Shown in pieces: positions 61,787 to 64,000 of a DNA stretch of 64,000 bases. Source of the stretch: Bacillus sp. CH140a_4T (GTDB lineage Bacteria; Bacillota; Bacilli; Bacillales; Bacillaceae_G); assembly GCF_008923725.1 (NCBI RefSeq), contig NZ_WBPF01000016.1:1-64000 (forward strand), given 5' to 3'. Under the pieces are notes generated by a model that worked only from the letters and a program-made list of their open reading frames with translations, was not told the DNA's origin and did not search any database. Position 1 is the stretch's first letter. Each line of letters begins with the position of its first letter. The translations under genes and the position numbers were made by a program.

Positions 61787-63037
61787 TTAGTTTAAAACTT
61801 TTACTGTAACTGTTTTACGTCCCCAGTTACTTGATGTGCCTTTATCTGGCATTAAAACGTCGATTTTATTTCCTTTAATAGCTCCACCAGTATCACCAGC
61901 GATTGCTACTCCGTAACCTTCAACCCATACTTTTGAACCTAATGGAATGACACTTGGATCAACTGCAATTAGTTTCATGTTTGGATTAGCTGTTAAGTTA
62001 TGACCCATAGCTGATTTTACTTGGTCGCCTGCTTTATAACCATTTTCAAGTGGATCTGCTGTGTAAGCTGTTGCTACAACACGTAATTCACGAGAAGATG
62101 ATGGTGCATTTGTTTCAGTTTCTTTTACAACAGGTTGTTGTGTAGCTGGTTTTTGAGCTTTAGCTGCCTCTTGAGCTTTAGCTGCCTCTTGAGCTTTAGC
62201 CGCTGCTTGAGCTTCAGCTGCTGCTTGAGCTTTAGCTGCTTCACGAGCTTTAGCTGCCTCTTGAGCTTTAGCCGCTGCTTGAGCTTCAGCTGCTTCTTGA
62301 GCTTTAGCTGCTTCACGAGCTTTAGCTGCTTCTTGAGCCTTAGCTTCTGCTTGAGCTTCAGCTGCTGCCTGAGCTTGAGCAGAAGCTTGAGCTTTAGCTG
62401 CTTCACGAGCTTTAGCCGCTTCTTGAGCTTTAGCTTCTGCTTGAGCTTCAGCTGCTTCACGAGCTTTAGTTGCCTCTTGAGCTTTAGCTTTTGCTTGCGT
62501 TTCAGCTACTTCACGAGCTTTAGTTGCTTCCACTGCTTTAGCTGTATCTTGAACTTTAGTTGTTTTTTCTACTTTAACTGCTGGTTGAACTTTAACTGGA
62601 GCTTTACCTGTTAAGTAAGGAACATGAACATAAGCTGTTTTTCCGTTATATTCAAATTGAATCCAGTCATTTTGTACTTGGTGTGTTGTTTCAATTACAT
62701 CATCTTGTTTCAATTTACCAAGAATTTCTGAGTCTGTGTTTGCACCAGCACGTACGTTTAATACGTTTGCTGTTACGTAGTAAGTGTCTTTTGTATAGTC
62801 AGCGCTAATGAAAGCTTCTTTACCGCTGTTTAATTTCACTTTTGACCATCCGTTTTCTGTATGTAAAACGTTAACTTTATATCCATCTAATAACTTTCCG
62901 ACAACTTGTGATTCAGTAGTTGGGTTTTCTCGTACGTTTAGTACGTCAGTTGTTACAATCGTTTCTGCTTTAGCAGATGTTGTGAAAATCCCAAGACCAA
63001 AAACCGCTGCTGTTGCTATACCCATAATTTTTTTCAT
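61787..63037 (-). CDS. EntA/EntB-like SH3-3D wall-binding protein
   Basis: A 416-residue secreted protein. Signal peptide 1 to about 24 (ending SAKAE), two SH3b domains (about 26-84 and 90-148; VLNVRENPT and VLNVRAGAN), an Ala/Lys/Gln/Glu-rich repeat region (about 163-296), and a C-terminal 3D domain (about 319-416) with VVATAYTADP, AVDPSVIPLGS, GDTGGAIKGNKIDV. The three Asp give the name and may be catalytic (lytic-transglycosylase-like). B. cereus homologues are annotated as enterotoxin/cell-wall binding proteins. The ATG at 63037 follows GGAGG. Confidence 0.88.
   Translation of the reverse strand: MKKIMGIATAAVFGLGIFTTSAKAETIVTTDVLNVRENPTTESQVVGKLLDGYKVNVLHTENGWSKVKLNSGKEAFISADYTKDTYYVTANVLNVRAGANTDSEILGKLKQDDVIETTHQVQNDWIQFEYNGKTAYVHVPYLTGKAPVKVQPAVKVEKTTKVQDTAKAVEATKAREVAETQAKAKAQEATKAREAAEAQAEAKAQEAAKAREAAKAQASAQAQAAAEAQAEAKAQEAAKAREAAKAQEAAEAQAAAKAQEAAKAREAAKAQAAAEAQAAAKAQEAAKAQEAAKAQKPATQQPVVKETETNAPSSSRELRVVATAYTADPLENGYKAGDQVKSAMGHNLTANPNMKLIAVDPSVIPLGSKVWVEGYGVAIAGDTGGAIKGNKIDVLMPDKGTSSNWGRKTVTVKVLN
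62148..62550 (-). repeat. Ala-rich coding repeat in the EntB-like gene
   Basis: About 400 bases of in-frame repeats encoding units such as AKAQEAAKAREA, in blocks of 11-12 codons with near-identical sequence. Each block uses TGCTTGAGC or TTCACGAGC on the plus strand. Together they should form a long helical or coiled-coil spacer between SH3 and 3D domains. The number of copies is likely to vary between strains. Confidence 0.88.
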
Positions 63038-63571
63038 AATAGCCTCCATTGCATTTGTTTTCGTTGACCTCATTATAGCAACCATTATTTTCTTATTTGC
63101 GGAAAACACAAAACTACAAAGCATTCGTAACGGGTCATTAATATTCTGTAATAATTCCAGTAATATCCTAAAAGCGCTTTCTTATAGTTGTTAGGGGAGG
63201 TTAGAGCATGTGATACATAAAAATGAGAGTATTTCAATTTCTAATGGATTAATAATGTTTCTGTAGTATTACGTAATTGTTTCTTAATCGTTACAAAAAC
63301 GACGTTTTTTGCTGTTGGAACGGGAGATTAGTTATGTAAAAATAACTATTTTAGTTGTGGAGAAATATAAATGAGGTGAAAATCAATGAAATATCGCCAT
63401 AATTGTTACAAAATAAGTCGAGGTATGGAAAAAATTACGCCTTGATTTTAATCTTTCACATATTATTTTTGCAATAATAGGATTCTATAATAGCTTTAGT
63501 ACGCTAAAATAATTAAAGGTGTTTATAACGTGAAACATATATAATAGAAGAAACACGATTCAATAGATAAA
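63038..63571. other. gene-free AT-rich leader region
   Basis: A 534-base stretch upstream of the EntB-like gene. It is AT-rich, with no open reading frame that I trust. A 19-codon frame starting at 63387 on the plus strand is too short to support. No riboswitch consensus is seen. It probably holds the promoter(s) of the wall-protein gene and, at its end, the flank of the second bcr1 copy. Confidence 0.5.
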
Positions 63572-63717
63572 GTGAAACTTTAATCAGTGGTTTTTTTTTC
63601 ATCCCCCACTGATTATTAGTTGAACCAATCGGACTTTTATGGGCAGTTGATCCCCCACCTAAATTCTTTGCTTTCGCTGAATTTTGAGGTGGGGGTCTTA
63701 CTGCCCATTAAAGCGGG
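63572..63717 (-). repeat. bcr1-type B. cereus repeat element, copy 2
   Basis: A 146-bp copy of the element at 55134-55280, on the opposite strand. On the plus strand it runs from GTGAAACTTTAATCAG to AAAGCGGG. ATAAA flanks it on both sides (63567-63571 and 63718-63722), a perfect TTTAT target-site duplication on the minus strand. It differs from copy 1 by a run of T in one loop and several compensating stem changes. Confidence 0.82.
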
Positions 63718-63723
63718 ATAAAT

Positions 63724-63757
63724 AAAAAGCGTAGGAGTGTAAACTCCTACGCTTTTT
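63724..63757. terminator. terminator of the FtsX-type permease gene
   Basis: AAAAAGCGTAGGAGT and ACTCCTACGCTTTTT form a perfect 15-bp stem around GTAA; on the minus strand it follows the stop directly. Confidence 0.9.
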
Positions 63758-63759
63758 AT

Positions 63760-64000
63760 TTATTCATATCGTAAACATTCAATTGGATCTAGTTTTGCAG
63801 CTTTGTTAGCTGGTAGTAGACCGAATATAATACCGATTAACATGGAGATACCTACTGCAAGAAGTCCAAGTTCTTTTGAGACAACGAGTGGCCATCCGGC
63901 AAAGATGGAGACGATCCAAGCGAAGAAGATACCGAGCATGAATCCGATGAAACCACCGAGTCCTGTTAAAATACAAGATTCAATTAAGAATTGTGTTAAT
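63760..64000 (-). CDS. ABC transporter permease, MacB/FtsX type, C-terminal part
   Basis: The 3' end of a minus-strand gene; the start is beyond the window. The visible 80 residues have two transmembrane helices and close with GIIFGLLPANKAAKLDPIECLRYE, given here as a landmark; this ending is characteristic of MacB-like FtsX permeases (…P.A.RPIEALRYE). It would be a permease for peptide antibiotic or lipoprotein-type export/defence with a partner ATPase out of view. Confidence 0.85.
   Translation of the reverse strand, partial: LTQFLIESCILTGLGGFIGFMLGIFFAWIVSIFAGWPLVVSKELGLLAVGISMLIGIIFGLLPANKAAKLDPIECLRYE

Noticed and set aside
62125-62614. Repeated sequence as a CRISPR array or an out-of-frame Leu/Lys or Cys/Ser-rich protein
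   Set aside because: The repeats have no distinct spacers and translate in frame as an Ala-rich spacer inside the SH3-3D protein; frames in other registers are products of the same repeat.
63387-63446. Nineteen-codon frame with a GAGGTGA-like site upstream of the EntB-like gene
   Set aside because: It is too short, has no recognisable product, and lies in a region with no other coding signal.

Overview
This window is a chromosomal stretch of a low-GC, spore-forming Firmicute, almost certainly a member of the Bacillus cereus group. The evidence is the AT-rich codon use, AGGAGG-type ribosome binding sites with frequent TTG/GTG starts, a spore germinant-receptor operon, SpoVR, an EntA/EntB-type SH3-3D wall protein, tandem TPP riboswitches in front of tenA, and two bcr1-type repeats with TTTAT flanks. 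No prophage, insertion sequence with a transposase, CRISPR array or obvious defence island is visible.

Layout. 1-800: nine tRNA genes (Ser, fMet, Asp, Phe, Thr, Trp, Ile, Asn, Glu). 890-4500: a CBS-pair protein, an unrecognised cytoplasmic protein, two small membrane proteins (one a TTG-start gene of 51 codons) and a secreted SH3/M23 wall hydrolase. 4720-12885: a ten-gene thiamin operon behind two consecutive TPP riboswitches. It joins base salvage (tenA and an HMP-type ABC importer) to thiazole synthesis (tenI, thiO, thiS, thiG, thiF) and HMP-P kinase (thiD). 12888-20127: a potassium region with two separate c-di-AMP (ydaO-type) riboswitches. The first leads two small genes, one of which looks like an orphan RCK nucleotide-binding domain. 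The second leads a 34-residue membrane peptide, kdpF, kdpA, kdpB, kdpC and a KdpD that lacks its kinase half.

20119-23572: an MFS pump with a divergent MarR regulator and matching palindromic operators, a patatin-like lipase and small membrane proteins. 23571-27331: a sugar-type ABC importer behind a SAM riboswitch, possibly for methylthioribose. 27398-33231: pbuG, a short-chain dehydrogenase, an L,D-transpeptidase, a DUF1540 protein, a BdbC/thioredoxin pair and a PCYCGC lipoprotein. 33284-41513: a germinant-receptor operon in A-C-B order, a secreted helical protein, a nitroreductase, SpoVR and a neutral-ceramidase-like enzyme. 41528-42729: a MarR gene and a divergent gene separated by a perfect 25-bp inverted repeat.

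42830-47343: a reactive-sulfur detoxification operon under a CstR-type repressor, with TusA, four rhodanese domains, a persulfide-dioxygenase-like enzyme, a DsrE-like protein and a TauE exporter. CstR-like operators recur along it. 47345-53674: a YbjN-like protein, an LCP cell-wall ligase, an AcuI/YhdH oxidoreductase, a Na/Pi symporter with TTTACA repeats upstream, and an MFS transporter. 53993-60740: a lactose/cellobiose-family PTS with a PRD regulator, flanked by two MupG-like (DUF871) 6-phosphomuramidase paralogues; this suggests import of a peptidoglycan-derived sugar. 60811-64000: a HEAT-repeat protein, the EntB-like wall protein with a long Ala-rich repeat, the second bcr1 copy, and the 3' end of a MacB/FtsX-type permease running off the window.

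The most interesting leads are the c-di-AMP riboswitch in front of the orphan RCK-like gene, the kinase-less KdpD and extra small peptide in the kdp operon, the SAM-riboswitch-controlled sugar-type importer, the twin MupG-like genes around a Lac-family PTS, and the 53-bp near-palindrome at 42054-42106. Coordinates and starts were read by eye; no database search was run.
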